From: Pseudolabrys sp.
GTDB lineage: Bacteria > Pseudomonadota > Alphaproteobacteria > Rhizobiales > Xanthobacteraceae
DNA length: 64,000 bases
Reading direction: 5' to 3'
Assembly (NCBI GenBank): GCA_022841665.1
Contig: JALHRB010000001.1
Coordinates: 136,984-200,983 of the forward strand
Part shown: positions 39,127 through 47,421 of the stretch, piece after piece
Layout: each line of letters opens with the position of its first letter
Numbering within the stretch: the stretch's first letter is position 1
The notes under the pieces: model-generated
Databases searched by the model: none
Told to the model about the DNA's origin: nothing
What the model saw: the letters and a program-made list of their open reading frames with translations, nothing else
Translations under genes and position numbers: made by a program

Positions 39127-40314
39127 ATGCCGAGCTGCATCGCCTGGGGCGAAGAGAAAACGCAGGTCTGCTCCGAAACCGCGGACCAGGGCTACAATGA
39201 GTGCTCGCAGAGCGAAGACCAGGGCTACAACAGCTGTTCGCAAACGGCGGACCAAGGTTACAGCGAATGCTGCACGTGGTGGCCGTGCTCGTGGGGCTGC
39301 AAAGCCCTGGTATGGGTGTCCAACGTCGTCTGCGTCGCATGGACCTGGGTTTCGAACATCGTCTGCGTAGCCTGGACCTGGATTTCCAACGTCGTCTGCG
39401 TCGCCTGGACCTGGATCACCACCGCGGTCTGCGTCCTCTGGGACGTCGTCACGACCATCGTCAATGCCATCCTGGTGACGATCGAATCCATCGTCGGCTG
39501 GGTGCTGTCGGCGGTCGCCTTCGTCGTCGAGCTGATCGAAGCCATCCCCTTCGTCGGGGCGATCATCCGGTTCATCATCAATGTGGTCACGACCATCGTC
39601 GTGATGGCCGGCTCGGTCGTCGACTTCGTGCTCGGCGCGATCGGCATCCGGCCGGAGAAGATCCTGCGCGTCTGCACGGTCATCCTGAAGGACGAGAAGG
39701 GCAATGCGGTGGCGACCAACGAGGTCGCCCGCCAGTTCCTGCAGCTCGCCTGCGATGTGTACAAGCGCGACGCCAACGTGCGCATCGTGCCGTCGAAGGC
39801 GTTCCAGTACAACACCGGCTTTGCCGGCGCGGAGACGGTGGACGACAGCTGGATCATGGTCGACGGCTCCAACAGCGACAGCACGCTGCTCGACGTGCCC
39901 TGCGGCTCAGCCAATTCCGCGCTCGGGCTGCCGGCCTCCGGCTTCCAGCTGAAGGCCAGCACGCTGTGCTTCTTCGGGGCATGGCGGCGGGTCGCGGGCT
40001 ATGGCGCGCCGGTCACCTGCTTCATCATCCGCGATGTCACCGACGCGCTGGGCTGCCAGGTCATGTTTACGGACTACGCCACGATCGAAGGCTCTCTGAC
40101 CTGGCCGCCGCCGAGCCCAAGGACGTTGGGCCATGAGGTCGGGCACGCCTGCCTGCTCCGGCACCGTTGCGTGGACGAGGACAACGCGAACATGATGGGC
40201 ACGCAGGACGAATGCTCGCCGGCCTCGACCACCCTGCCCGACCGCGCCAATCCGCGCTTCAGCGAGTGGCAGGTGCTGGTCATCCGGGCGTCAAAACACG
40301 TCACTTATTTCTGA
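39127..40314 (+). CDS. Zincin-like protein with two 11-residue repeat arrays
   Basis: This 395-residue protein starts MPSCIAWGEEK. Residues 15-47 are three 11-residue repeats (C-S-x-T/S-x-DQGYxx). A Cys/Trp-rich joint follows (CCTWWPCSWGC, 48-58). Residues 63-106 are four 11-residue repeats (W-V/I-SN-V/I-VCVAWT; the last copy is degenerate). Residues 107-180 are strongly hydrophobic, with perhaps two to three membrane-length helices. The C-terminal domain (about 185-395) has HEVGHACLLRH (336-346), a zinc-protease HExxHxxxxxH signature lacking the usual glycine. NMMG (355-358) could be the Met-turn. There is no classical signal peptide. It is followed 11 bases later by a small membrane-protein gene. 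Function is unknown; a membrane-inserting protease or toxin-like protein is speculation. Confidence 0.65.
   Translation: MPSCIAWGEEKTQVCSETADQGYNECSQSEDQGYNSCSQTADQGYSECCTWWPCSWGCKALVWVSNVVCVAWTWVSNIVCVAWTWISNVVCVAWTWITTAVCVLWDVVTTIVNAILVTIESIVGWVLSAVAFVVELIEAIPFVGAIIRFIINVVTTIVVMAGSVVDFVLGAIGIRPEKILRVCTVILKDEKGNAVATNEVARQFLQLACDVYKRDANVRIVPSKAFQYNTGFAGAETVDDSWIMVDGSNSDSTLLDVPCGSANSALGLPASGFQLKASTLCFFGAWRRVAGYGAPVTCFIIRDVTDALGCQVMFTDYATIEGSLTWPPPSPRTLGHEVGHACLLRHRCVDEDNANMMGTQDECSPASTTLPDRANPRFSEWQVLVIRASKHVTYF
39169..39267 (+). repeat. Three 33-base tandem repeats (DQGY array)
   Basis: Three in-frame 33-base units each encode an 11-residue C-S-x-x-x-DQGYxx unit at the N-terminus of the zincin-like protein. 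The nucleotide copies have diverged more than the protein, suggesting selection on the protein. Confidence 0.8.
39313..39444 (+). repeat. Four 33-base tandem repeats (WVSNVVCVAWT array)
   Basis: Four in-frame 33-base units encode W-V/I-SN-V/I-VCVAWT; the last unit is degenerate (WITTAVCVLWD). The unit length equals that of the preceding, unrelated array. Confidence 0.8.
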
Positions 40315-40325
40315 GCAGGTGGACC

Positions 40326-40757
40326 ATGACCAGGAAACAGCACATCATCAGCCACCCCTCGCAACTGAACAGCCTGTCGGTCATGCCGCTGGCCAAAGTG
40401 CCGGGGCTCGGCACCATCCGGCTCGCCGGCACGTTCGAGCAGCACCCGCAGAAAGCGGAGCTCGAGGCGCGGTTGAACAAGCAATACCGGGCCTGCGGTT
40501 GCGACGTCAGCGCCAAACTCTTTTTGATCGCAGGATTTGGGTCTGCAGCAATCGCGGCCTTCCAGTATGCGGACGGTGCGTGGTCGCCCGGCGTGTGCGC
40601 CGCCGTCATTGCCGGGGCGTCGGTCGCAGGCCTCATCCTCGGCAAGCTCGCGGGCCTGGCCCGGGCAAACGGCCGCATGAAAGAGACCGTGGCCGAGATT
40701 CAAAAACTCTGGATTCCCGAAAAAGGCCATCGCGAAGAAAATGCAATATGCGGCTGA
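40326..40757 (+). CDS. Small membrane protein of unknown function
   Basis: This 143-residue protein starts MTRKQHIISHPS, with AGGTGG just upstream; the start is 11 bases after the zincin-like gene stop. A charged N-terminal part (about 1-55) ends in a CGC motif (57-59). Two membrane helices follow (about 62-80 and 90-111). A helical C-terminus ends ENAICG. It probably forms one operon with the zincin-like gene and a shared terminator. It could be an anchor, chaperone or immunity partner; none is shown. Confidence 0.6.
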   Translation: MTRKQHIISHPSQLNSLSVMPLAKVPGLGTIRLAGTFEQHPQKAELEARLNKQYRACGCDVSAKLFLIAGFGSAAIAAFQYADGAWSPGVCAAVIAGASVAGLILGKLAGLARANGRMKETVAEIQKLWIPEKGHREENAICG

Positions 40758-40777
40758 ACCGATAAGCGCGCTGCAAA

Positions 40778-40804
40778 AGAGGGCCGGAGCGATCCGGCCC
40801 TCTT
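40778..40804. terminator. Bidirectional terminator
   Basis: An 11-bp stem agagggccgga/tccggccctct with a gcga loop lies between the convergent zincin operon and cutA. AAAA on the left gives a T-run for the minus strand. Confidence 0.8.
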
Positions 40805-40822
40805 CGCTGTTGAAAGGGCGGC

Positions 40823-41149
40823 CTAACTTTGCCCGCCAGTCTCGCGCACGATCCACGCGTGATAGGCGGGGTCGGCCTTTTCAACGGGCAGAACCATGAT
40901 CGCCGGCGTGGTGTAGGAGTGCAGCTCCTTCACCGCCGCGCCGGCCGCCTCGGCCAGCGAGGCGCGGGTCTTGACGATCATCACCGCCTCCTCGGCCCGC
41001 TCGATCTTGCCCTTCCACCAGTAGTGCGAGACCATGCCGGGCAGGATATTGACGCAAGCCGCCAGCCGCCGCTCGACGATTTTGCGCCCCGCCGCCTCCG
41101 CCTCGACAATCGAGGGCCAGGTCGTATACACGAGCACCGCGCGTTCCAT
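40823..41149 (-). CDS. cutA: Divalent-cation tolerance protein CutA
   Basis: This 108-residue CutA1-type trimeric protein carries the family blocks RLAACVNILPGMVSHYWWKGKI and EEAVMIVKTR. ELHSYTTPAIMVLPV follows, with the conserved ACVN and SYxxPxI features. The biochemical role in metal tolerance is debated. AAGGGA precedes the start. It is divergent from NAD kinase, with only 27 bases between the start codons. Confidence 0.95.
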   Translation of the reverse strand: MERAVLVYTTWPSIVEAEAAGRKIVERRLAACVNILPGMVSHYWWKGKIERAEEAVMIVKTRASLAEAAGAAVKELHSYTTPAIMVLPVEKADPAYHAWIVRETGGQS

Positions 41150-41176
41150 GGTGGTCCCTTAGCGTAACAGGTTTCT

Positions 41177-41959
41177 ATGAGCCGGCCGGCCCCGCGTCCG
41201 CAGCACGTCGCCTTCGTCGCCAGCCAGACGCCGGAGGCGCGCGACGCCTATGCGCGGCTGGAAAAGGCCTACGGCAACGCCGCCCCGGACAAGGCCGACG
41301 TGATCGTGGCGCTCGGCGGCGACGGCCTGATGCTGCAAACCCTGCACAAGTTCATGAACTCCGGCAAGCCGATCTACGGCATGCACCGCGGCACGGTCGG
41401 CTTCCTGATGAACGAATATGCCGAGGAGAAACTGTTCGAGCGCATCGCGGCCGCGCATATGACGGTCATCCACCCGCTCGTGATGCGCGCGCGCGACGCG
41501 CACGGAAAAATCCATGAGCACCGCGCCATCAACGAGGTGTCGCTGTTCCGCCAGAGCGCGCAGGCCGCGCACCTGCGCATCCTGGTCGACGGCCAGGAGC
41601 GCATGGCCGAGTTGATCGCCGACGGCGTGATGGTGGCGACGCCGGCCGGCTCCACCGCCTATAATCTGTCCGCGCAAGGGCCGATCATCCCGATCAACGC
41701 GCCGATGCTGGCGCTCACGCCGATCAGTCCCTTTCGTCCGCGGCGCTGGCGCGGCGCGCTGTTGCCCGACAAGGCCAAGGTCACCATCGAGGTGATGGAG
41801 GCCGACAAGCGCCCGGTCGCCGCGGTCGCCGACCACGACGAGGTGCGCTCGGTGCGCGCGGTCGACGTCGCCATGGACCACGGCGTCTCGATCAACATGC
41901 TGTTCGATCCCGGCCACAATCTCGACGAACGCATCCTGCGCGAGCAGTTCGGGTTCTAG
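41177..41959 (+). CDS. nadK: NAD kinase
   Basis: This enzyme phosphorylates NAD+ to NADP+. It has 260 residues, in the short alphaproteobacterial range. The GGDG active-site motif is at residues 47-50, followed by the NE-containing segment [10 protein letters not shown]. The glycine-rich [18 protein letters not shown] nucleotide-binding loop is also present. The gene is monocistronic, and an inverted palindromic repeat follows its stop. Confidence 0.95.
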   Translation: MSRPAPRPQHVAFVASQTPEARDAYARLEKAYGNAAPDKADVIVALGGDGLMLQTLHKFMNSGKPIYGMHRGTVGFLMNEYAEEKLFERIAAAHMTVIHPLVMRARDAHGKIHEHRAINEVSLFRQSAQAAHLRILVDGQERMAELIADGVMVATPAGSTAYNLSAQGPIIPINAPMLALTPISPFRPRRWRGALLPDKAKVTIEVMEADKRPVAAVADHDEVRSVRAVDVAMDHGVSINMLFDPGHNLDERILREQFGF

Positions 41960-41990
41960 GCGTGCCACTCCGATACGCCACCAGAAATGC

Positions 41991-42073
41991 GTCATGGCCG
42001 GGCTTGTCCCGGCCATCCACTGCTTTCTTACTATTCGAAGACGTGGATGCCCGGCACAAGGCCGGGCATGACG
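41991..42073. repeat. Inverted GC-rich repeat after nadK
   Basis: gtcatggccgggcttgtccc and an inverted gtggatgcccggcacaaggc-type copy face each other across about 20 bases. It is related to the elements at 15691-15720 and 21157-21247. Confidence 0.65.
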
Positions 42074-42089
42074 ATTGCGAGGCCTGCGT

Positions 42090-42575
42090 ATGACTCAGAC
42101 TTTCGCCTTCACCGTCAACGGGCGCCAAGTCAGCGTCGCGCTCGACAACGAGGAGACGCCGCTGCTCGCGGTGCTGCGCAACGAGCTCGGCCTCATGGGC
42201 ACGCGCTTCGGCTGCGGGCTCGAGCAGTGCGGCTGCTGCATGGTGCTGATCGACGGTCAGCCTGAGAAGTGCTGCGCCAAGCCGGTCTGGGCGGTAGCCG
42301 GCAAAAGCGTCACCACCATCGAAGGCTTGGGAAACGCCGAGCGCCCGCATCCGCTGCAACAGGCCTTCATCGACGAGCAGGCCGGCCAGTGCGGCTACTG
42401 CCTGTCCGGCATCATCGTCTCGGCCAAGGCCCTGCTCGACCGCAACCCGCAGCCGTCGCGCGCGGAGATCGCAGAGGCGCTCGACGGCAACATCTGCCGC
42501 TGCGGCTCGCATAACCGCATTTTGCGCGCGGTGGAGAAGGCGGCGGCCGCCATGAAGGCGGGGGTGTCAACATGA
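42090..42575 (+). CDS. [2Fe-2S] subunit of a xanthine dehydrogenase-family hydroxylase
   Basis: This 161-residue IorA-type small subunit has an N-terminal plant-ferredoxin-like fold with GCGLEQCGCC (about 46-55) ligating one [2Fe-2S] cluster. A C-terminal helical domain with GQCGYC and CRCGSH ligates the second. It passes electrons from the molybdenum site. The start of the catalytic-subunit gene overlaps its stop (ATGA). The substrate is probably an N-heterocycle or aldehyde; it cannot be resolved. Confidence 0.9.
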   Translation: MTQTFAFTVNGRQVSVALDNEETPLLAVLRNELGLMGTRFGCGLEQCGCCMVLIDGQPEKCCAKPVWAVAGKSVTTIEGLGNAERPHPLQQAFIDEQAGQCGYCLSGIIVSAKALLDRNPQPSRAEIAEALDGNICRCGSHNRILRAVEKAAAAMKAGVST

Positions 42576-44710
42576 ACGCGCCCTCGCAAATCCCTTTGCC
42601 CGGCCCGCTCGCCGACAACCCGAACTTCGACCGCTGGCTCGATTTCTCCTCGCCCGGCCATGTCACCGTCCTCACCGGCCGCGTCGAGTTCGGCCAGGGC
42701 GTGCTCACCGCCATGGCGCAACTGGCCGCCGACGAGCTCGACATCGATCCTTCGCGCATCACCGTCGTCGGCGGCGACACGGCGTTGACCCCGAACGAAG
42801 GCTACACCGCGGGAAGCTGGTCGATGCAAGCCGGCGGCGTGGCGCTGCGGCAGGCCTGCGCCGACGCCCGCCTGCTGTTCACCGCGCAGGCGGCGGCCGT
42901 CCTCAACTGCAAGGCCGACGCGCTTGCCGTCAGCGACGGCAAGTTCCTGCGCAACGGCGCGGCGACTGGCCTCGACTACTGGACGCTTGCGGCCGCCATC
43001 GACCTCACCGTGACAGCGACCGGCGCGGGCAAGCGCAAGCCGGTGTCCGCGCTCAAGAACATCGGCACCAGCATGGCGCGCCTCGACCTGCCCGGTAAGG
43101 TGTTCGGCGCCTCCGCTTTCATCCACGACATGACGATGCCCGGCATGGTGCACGCCCGCGTCGTCCGTCAGCCGAACAAAAGCGCGCGCATCGGCGCCAT
43201 CGACGAGGCCGCCATCAAGCGCGCCGCCAAGGGCAGAATCGACTTCGTCCGCACCGGCGACTTCCTCGCCATCCTCGGCGACGACGAGACTGCGGTCGAC
43301 CTTGCCGCAGCGGCTTCGGGACAGCACGTCAAATGGCAGCACGTCGAGCTGCCGGTCGCCGCGCAGCAGGAAGCCGCCTGGCTGCTGCAGCGCCCGGCCA
43401 TCGACAAGGTGATCGGCGAGCCGGAACCGGCCGATCCGCAGGGCCGCGAGCGGTTCGAGGCGACATACACGCGCGGCTATCTCGCGCATGCGTCGATTTC
43501 GCCGTCCTGCGGGCTGGCGCTCTACCAGGACGGCCGCCTGACGGTGTGGACGCATTGCCAGGGCGTGTTCCCGCTGCGCGGCGCGCTCGCGCGCACGCTC
43601 AAGCTCGATGCCGCGAGCATCACCGTGCACCACGTGCAGGGCTCGGGCTGTTACGGCCACAACGGCGCCGACGACGCCGCCGCCGACGCCGCCATCATCG
43701 CGATGCAGAAGCCCGGCACGCCGATCCGCGTGCGCTGGGGGCGCGAGGAGGAGTTCGTCTACGAGCCGAAAACGCCGTCGATGGTGGTGAAGGTGCGCGC
43801 GCTGGTCGGCGCCGACGGCAAGCCGTCGGACTGGACCGCCGAGATCTGGAGCGCGACCCACAACGGCCGCCCGGGCTCCGGCAACAACCTGCTCGGCGCT
43901 TACGCATTGCCCGAGTTCCCACCCGACCCGCCGCCGCACGACGTGCCGGAAGCGGGCGGCGGCGGCGGCACGCGCAACGCCACGCCGCTCTACGACATCG
44001 CGCAGACGCGCATCATCCACCATCTGGTGCCGGAGACGCCGATCCGCGTCTCCTCGTTCCGCGGTCTCGGCGCGATGCCGAACGTGTTCGCGCTCGAATC
44101 CGCCATCGACGAACTCGCCGAGCGCGCCGGCCGCGATCCCCTCGCCTACCGCCTGTCGATCGCATCCAATCCGCGCGTGCGCGGCGTCCTCGAGAAGGTC
44201 GGCGCGATGGCGAAGTGGCAGGCCGGCGCGCCGCCCGGCACCGGCATCGGCCGCGGCATCGCCTTCGCGCAGTACAAGAACAAGGCGGGCTATGCGGCCG
44301 TGGTGGTCGAGCTCGAGGTCGAGGAGGAAATCCGCCTGCGTCACGTCTGGTGCGCCGCGGATGCCGGCCTCGTCGTCAACCCCGACGGCACCCTCAACCA
44401 GATCGAAGGCGGCATCATCCAGTCGGCGAGCTGGGTGATGAAGGAACAGGTGCGTTTCGACGGCGAGGCGCAGAACTGCGGCATCGCCTCGTACGACTGG
44501 GAAACTTACCCGGTGCTGAAGTTCAGCGAGATCCCGCCGATCGACATCGAACTGATCAACACCAAGGACGAGACGCCGCTCGGCGTCGGCGAATTGACCG
44601 CCGGCCCCACCGCGGCGGCCATCGGCAACGCGCTCTCGCACGCGCTCGGCACGCGCATCCGCGACCTGCCGCTCACGCGCGAGCGCATCATGGCGGCGCT
44701 GCTGAAGTAA
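42572..44710 (+). CDS. Molybdopterin-binding subunit of a xanthine dehydrogenase-family hydroxylase
   Basis: This 712-residue IorB-type catalytic subunit has FGQGVLTAMAQLAADEL near residue 30 and the central SGCYGHNGADDAAADAA block. SFRGLGAMPNVFALES contributes to the Mo-cofactor pocket. The C-terminal TPLGVGELTAGPTAAAIGNAL carries the expected glutamate. It lacks a signal peptide. No FAD subunit, cytochrome or XdhC-like maturation gene is adjacent, so the electron acceptor is unknown. The stop abuts that of the convergent Usp gene. Confidence 0.9.
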   Translation: MNAPSQIPLPGPLADNPNFDRWLDFSSPGHVTVLTGRVEFGQGVLTAMAQLAADELDIDPSRITVVGGDTALTPNEGYTAGSWSMQAGGVALRQACADARLLFTAQAAAVLNCKADALAVSDGKFLRNGAATGLDYWTLAAAIDLTVTATGAGKRKPVSALKNIGTSMARLDLPGKVFGASAFIHDMTMPGMVHARVVRQPNKSARIGAIDEAAIKRAAKGRIDFVRTGDFLAILGDDETAVDLAAAASGQHVKWQHVELPVAAQQEAAWLLQRPAIDKVIGEPEPADPQGRERFEATYTRGYLAHASISPSCGLALYQDGRLTVWTHCQGVFPLRGALARTLKLDAASITVHHVQGSGCYGHNGADDAAADAAIIAMQKPGTPIRVRWGREEEFVYEPKTPSMVVKVRALVGADGKPSDWTAEIWSATHNGRPGSGNNLLGAYALPEFPPDPPPHDVPEAGGGGGTRNATPLYDIAQTRIIHHLVPETPIRVSSFRGLGAMPNVFALESAIDELAERAGRDPLAYRLSIASNPRVRGVLEKVGAMAKWQAGAPPGTGIGRGIAFAQYKNKAGYAAVVVELEVEEEIRLRHVWCAADAGLVVNPDGTLNQIEGGIIQSASWVMKEQVRFDGEAQNCGIASYDWETYPVLKFSEIPPIDIELINTKDETPLGVGELTAGPTAAAIGNALSHALGTRIRDLPLTRERIMAALLK

Positions 44711-45541
44711 TCAGTGCGCCATCAGCACCGGCAGCTCGGCATTCGCCAGGATATGGCGGGTGGCGCCGCCGAAGATCATCTGGCGCAGCCGGCTCTGCGT
44801 ATAGGCGCTCTTCACCAGGAGGTCGCAGCCGAGCGAGGCCGCCTGGTCGAGGATCGTCTCGCCCGGCGAGCGTGCCCCCGCCGGCGCGGTCGCGGCCGTC
44901 GCGTTGACGCCGTTGCGGCGCAGATGGAGCGCCGCCTGCTCGGCGGTCGGGCCCGGCGACATGGCGCCTTCCGCCGCCAGCACCGTTACTTTCTCGGCGA
45001 GCCGCAGCAGCGGCAACGCAAAAGCGTTCGTATGCGCCTGCTCGGTCGAGCCGTTCCAGGAGACCAGCACGTTGCGCCCGATCGCCTTCGGCACCGTGCG
45101 CGGAACGATCAGCACCGGCTTTCCGCTCTCGAACAAAGCCGACTCGAGCGGCGGCATGCGCGGATTTTCCGGCTCGCGCCCCGGCCGCCCCAGCACGATC
45201 AGGTCGAACACGCGCCCATAGCTGCCGAGATAGGTGTCGTCGCCGACTTCCGTGCGCGGCCAGGCCCAGGAGTAGGTTGCCGGGCCGGCTTGCGCGCGCG
45301 GCACCGCATGCTTCTCCATCGTGGATTCGAACAAAGCGCGCGACTGTTTGGCGGCTTCCTCGTCGAACTCGCTTGAAATCGCCAGGCTGCTCACCGGCTC
45401 GACCGTCACATAGGCGCCTGCCGCCGGCCGGATGGCGAAGCCTTCCATGTAGCTGTCGAAGGTCCGCGCCATCAGCCGCGCCGCCTGCAGGACGGCCGGC
45501 ATGGCGTCGTGGTCCTCGGTTGGGATCAGGATCGTCTTCAT
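44711..45541 (-). CDS. Tandem universal stress protein
   Basis: This 276-residue protein has two UspA-like domains. The second carries the nucleotide-binding loop G-x2-G-type signature (IFGGATRHILANAELPVL) and LLVKSAYTQSRLRQM. The first lacks a clear ATP loop. The start MKTILIPTEDHD is usual for the family; a much longer frame upstream is out of character. Usp proteins bind ATP and respond to stress or low oxygen, but no FNR-type box was found upstream here. Confidence 0.88.
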   Translation of the reverse strand: MKTILIPTEDHDAMPAVLQAARLMARTFDSYMEGFAIRPAAGAYVTVEPVSSLAISSEFDEEAAKQSRALFESTMEKHAVPRAQAGPATYSWAWPRTEVGDDTYLGSYGRVFDLIVLGRPGREPENPRMPPLESALFESGKPVLIVPRTVPKAIGRNVLVSWNGSTEQAHTNAFALPLLRLAEKVTVLAAEGAMSPGPTAEQAALHLRRNGVNATAATAPAGARSPGETILDQAASLGCDLLVKSAYTQSRLRQMIFGGATRHILANAELPVLMAH

Positions 45542-45772
45542 CGTCCAGCCCCGGGCGCCGGTCCGGGAGCGGAGCTGGGTGGACCGGCAACGCCAACGAT
45601 GACCGCCCGGCGCGCCCGGGTCCAGACCAAATTTACCGCGCTCCCCCGTCCTTTGCCCCGGTATTTCGGCCGTTTCCGGCCTGCCGGACGCGTATCCTAT
45701 ACCCTTCGTTAAGGGCACAACGCTAGGTTTGCCAGACGGTAGCGGGCGGTAGCGCCCGAGACCTGGGGCATC

Positions 45773-46318
45773 ATGGTCCGCATCGACTTCAACCGCCTGC
45801 GTTTTCTCGTCATCGACGACAACGCGCATATGCGCCGGATCTTGCGCACGCTGCTGCATGGCTTCGGCGCGCGCGAGGTCTACGAGGCGGAAGACGGCGC
45901 CGCCGGGCTGGAAGCCTTCACCCATCACGTGCCCGACATCGTCATCACCGACTGGGCGATGCCGATCTTCGACGGCCTCGAGCTGATGCAGATGATCCGC
46001 CAGCCGGGCGCCAACGCGAACCCTTACGTCTCGATCATCATGCTCACCGGCCACTCCGAGAAGAAGCGCGTCACCGCCGCGCGCGACGCCGGCGTGACCG
46101 AGTTTCTCGCCAAGCCGATTTCGGCCAAGGGGCTTTACGAGCGGCTGGTGAACGTGATCGCAAACCCACGTCCGTTCATCAAGACCAAGACCTATTTTGG
46201 CCCCGACCGCCGCCGCAACGTCAATCCCACCTATGCCGGTCCCGAACGCCGCAAGGGCGGCAAGGCGGACGTCATCCGCCAGGCGCCCCTGCTCGAAAAA
46301 GTCCGTGCCCCAGGCTGA
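45773..46318 (+). CDS. CheY-type response regulator with basic C-terminal tail
   Basis: This 181-residue protein has an N-terminal receiver domain with acidic pocket D15/D16, phospho-acceptor D60 (DIVITDW), T92 and K114 (LAKPIS). The C-terminal extension (about 137-181) is not an output domain. It carries a repeated GPDRRR/GPERRK motif (FGPDRRRN and AGPERRKG). It is followed 17 bases later by an Hpt protein, which may be its phosphate partner. No histidine kinase lies nearby. Confidence 0.9.
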   Translation: MVRIDFNRLRFLVIDDNAHMRRILRTLLHGFGAREVYEAEDGAAGLEAFTHHVPDIVITDWAMPIFDGLELMQMIRQPGANANPYVSIIMLTGHSEKKRVTAARDAGVTEFLAKPISAKGLYERLVNVIANPRPFIKTKTYFGPDRRRNVNPTYAGPERRKGGKADVIRQAPLLEKVRAPG

Positions 46319-46335
46319 CAAAGGCAACCTGCACC

Positions 46336-46920
46336 ATGGCTCCCCGGAAGAATACCGCAGCGATCCGTACATTCGGCGATCACGAGGTGATCGTGCCGGA
46401 AAACAAGCTGCGCAAGGCAGTCTCCACCAAGCCGATGATGCCCGGCGAGGAAGACCCGGTCGCGCGCGCCGAAAAGGCGCTGGCCGAGTTGTCCAGCGAG
46501 TTCGGCTCCTGGATGGAGTCGGAATGCGAACGCCTCGACAATGCCCGGCGCGCATTCAACAAGGACGGCTTCGACAAGGAGAGCAAGGACGCCCTCTTCC
46601 GCGCCGCGCATGACCTCAAAGGCGAAGCCGCCACCTTCGGCTATCCGGCGGTCGCCTCGGCCGCCGACAGCCTGTGCCGGCTGATCGAATACACGCCCGA
46701 GACGACGCGGGTCCCGGTCAAGCTGGTGGATCAGCACGTCGATGCGGTGCGCGCGATCTACCGCGAATACTCGCGCTCGGACGCCAAGGATCTCGCCGCG
46801 CTGCTGACCAGCCGTCTGCGCGACGTCACCGACGAATTCCTCATCTACGAGAACCGCGGCCGGCCGGACGTGCTGGAGCAGATCATCGGCAGCGCCAGCC
46901 CCTCGATCGTGCCGGAGTGA
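46336..46920 (+). CDS. Hpt-domain protein
   Basis: This 194-residue cytoplasmic protein has a histidine phosphotransfer core (about 70-165). H92 lies in FRAAHDLKGEAATFGYP, the expected phospho-accepting context. A disordered, Lys-rich N-terminus (about 1-40) contains PENKLRKAV. It is co-transcribed with the receiver protein upstream, suggesting a phosphorelay segment that waits for a kinase elsewhere. A role in chemotaxis or cell cycle is possible; nothing in the sequence decides it. Confidence 0.88.
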   Translation: MAPRKNTAAIRTFGDHEVIVPENKLRKAVSTKPMMPGEEDPVARAEKALAELSSEFGSWMESECERLDNARRAFNKDGFDKESKDALFRAAHDLKGEAATFGYPAVASAADSLCRLIEYTPETTRVPVKLVDQHVDAVRAIYREYSRSDAKDLAALLTSRLRDVTDEFLIYENRGRPDVLEQIIGSASPSIVPE

Positions 46921-47008
46921 GAAACATAATTTGCGTCATGCCAGCACTTGGCGCCGGCACCGACGTCTCGTTTTCTTCAAGCAGGGGTCGGCGCGAGCGG
47001 GATTGCGC

Positions 47009-47257
47009 CTATTTTTTGTTGCCCTGAGTCTTGGGCATGCTCTTGACGCCCTCTTCTTTGACCGCGACGCCAAGGCCACCCTTGTTGTTGTTACCGCCCG
47101 GCTTGGCGACCGTATTAGTCCTGTTCGAACGGCTGGAATTGTGATTCTCGGCCGCTTGTGCTCCGTCGTCGCCGAACTTGCCGAATCCGCTCGGCATGGC
47201 GGTGAAGGCGAGCGTGGCGGTGCAGGTCAGTATGACGATGCTGACTTTGCGAAGCAT
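47009..47257 (-). CDS. Small secreted protein of unknown function
   Basis: This 82-residue protein starts MLRKVSIVIL, with AGGAG 8 bases upstream. A signal-peptide-like hydrophobic N-terminus (about 1-25) is followed by a Gly/Asn/Lys-rich, probably disordered mature part (FGKFGDDGAQAAENHNSSRS, GGNNNKGG). It has an excellent sigma-70-type promoter, so it may be strongly expressed. The family is not recognised. Confidence 0.6.
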   Translation of the reverse strand: MLRKVSIVILTCTATLAFTAMPSGFGKFGDDGAQAAENHNSSRSNRTNTVAKPGGNNNKGGLGVAVKEEGVKSMPKTQGNKK

Positions 47258-47296
47258 GATTGCTCTCCTGAATACATTGCTTTTCAATAAACAAAA

Positions 47297-47325
47297 ATTA
47301 TAGCGGCTTCGCCGTTCGTTGTCAC
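47297..47325 (-). promoter_or_regulatory. Strong promoter of small secreted-protein gene
   Basis: GTGACA (47320-47325), 17 bases and a perfect TATAAT (47297-47302) on the minus strand lie 40 bases upstream of ATG 47257. Confidence 0.7.
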
Positions 47326-47421
47326 TTGTCTTTCACAACGCAGATCAGTGTGCTGGACATCGCGGACGAAACGCGCCGAAACCGTTGGCCTATTGGAGCA
47401 ATCTGGCCTGAGAGCGCGGTG

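Noticed and set aside
44711-46555. 614-codon frame extending the Usp gene upstream through the response-regulator region
   Set aside because: The Usp family start at 45541 is clear, and the extension overlaps two better-supported genes on the other strand.
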